From NCBI GenBank assembly GCA_964497245.1, contig CAZCCC010000016.1, positions 1-30,347 on the forward strand: a stretch of 30,347 nt of DNA, given 5' to 3'. How positions within the stretch are numbered: the stretch's first letter is position 1; every line of letters starts with the position of its first letter. The position numbers were made by a program, and so were the translations under genes. The DNA is from CAZCCC01 sp964497245 (lineage in GTDB: Bacteria; Patescibacteriota; Patescibacteriia; Buchananbacterales; UBA6539). Positions 30,197 to 30,347 of this stretch are shown here, piece by piece. The notes beneath the pieces are model-generated. The model was not told the DNA's origin. It made no database searches and saw only the letters and a list, made by a program, of their open reading frames with translations.

Positions 30197-30347
30197 CTAG
30201 AATGATAAAGGCGCCACTACCGGAGGGGGTGTATATCCAGTTGGCCGTCGGGGAACTGAATTGCAATCTATTTGAATAAAAGGATAATCAACCCAGTTAA
30301 TATCAATATGAACCAATCCTCCTAGACAACCACTGGTATCATTGGGA
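30197..30347 (-). CDS. C-terminal end of a truncated gene (runs off the right edge)
   Basis: An open frame entering from the right edge and ending at TAG (30199-30197). About 49 residues are visible: PNDTSGCLGGLVHIDINWVD, then PFIQIDCNSVP, then a Pro-rich tail TGYTPPPVVAPLSF. The two Cys and beta-type composition suggest an exported protein, perhaps a pilin-like or Ig-like C terminus. Its start and identity lie outside the window. The 30011-30196 gap downstream is AT-rich and holds no recognised feature. Confidence 0.5.
   Translation of the reverse strand, partial: PNDTSGCLGGLVHIDINWVDYPFIQIDCNSVPRRPTGYTPPPVVAPLSF

Noticed and set aside
30024..30266. Minus-strand ORF of 80 codons at the right edge
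   Set aside because: It overlaps the truncated gene end in another frame, its composition changes abruptly to AT-driven Lys/Phe/Ile, and it has no RBS.
1..30347. CRISPR arrays, tRNA or rRNA genes, prophage
   Set aside because: No regularly spaced repeats, no tRNA-like clover-leaf or CCA end, and no phage structural genes were seen.

Overview
The window looks like a piece of a Patescibacteria (Candidate Phyla Radiation) genome, probably Parcubacteria-like. The evidence is a low-GC, tightly packed chromosome with nearly all genes on the minus strand, a ComEC split into two genes, a B12-dependent class II ribonucleotide reductase, TSP3-type Ca-binding membrane proteins with Asn-rich linkers, a small decayed coiled-coil gene of a type common in these genomes, and several short palindromic repeats. 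This assignment is inferred from gene content; there is no rRNA in the window.

Layout (transcription mostly runs right to left). 1-800: a one-helix protein, a small HTH regulator with a consensus promoter and phased repeats, and an exact 85-bp tandem duplication of the ndk 3' end. 736-3875: comEC channel, MBL nuclease-like partner, CheY-like regulator and ndk. 3882-4412: the only plus-strand gene, a self-contained cassette with its own promoter, RBS and terminator. 4518-8250: ahcY, a nonsense-mutated small gene, a 102-bp MITE-like insertion, a stand-alone phosphohistidine swivel protein and an M. tuberculosis-type adenosine kinase; ahcY and adoK together would clear S-adenosylhomocysteine. 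8456-10650: glnA and a GAF-ANTAR RNA-binding regulator. 10664-13340: nucleotide-sugar enzymes and a methyltransferase broken by an in-frame TAA. 13414-15730: prfB with its programmed frameshift, a Cys-rich membrane protein, an MGMT-type protein and a coiled-coil membrane protein. 15763-19645: an operon controlled by a cobalamin riboswitch. 19684-24644: cobO, a glycosyltransferase-like protein and nrdJ. 24821-27959: ftsZ, ftsA and ybeY. 27962-30347: two TSP3-repeat membrane proteins and the end of a truncated gene.

Two regulatory systems stand out. (1) The glnA leader has its own promoter, then two tandem hairpins with AAAGRC hexaloops (A at position 1, G at position 4, the ANTAR recognition pattern), the second overlapping an intrinsic terminator. 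The gene just upstream encodes a GAF-ANTAR protein, so antitermination control of glutamine synthetase is a strong prediction. (2) A consensus promoter and compact cobalamin riboswitch precede a secreted protein built like vertebrate intrinsic factor/transcobalamin (alpha/alpha toroid plus DUF4430), a membrane-anchored Ig-like protein, a DUF4430-only protein and a membrane protein resembling an ECF S component, closed by a terminator. With CobO and NrdJ next door this looks like B12 capture, import, adenosylation and use by an organism that probably cannot make B12.
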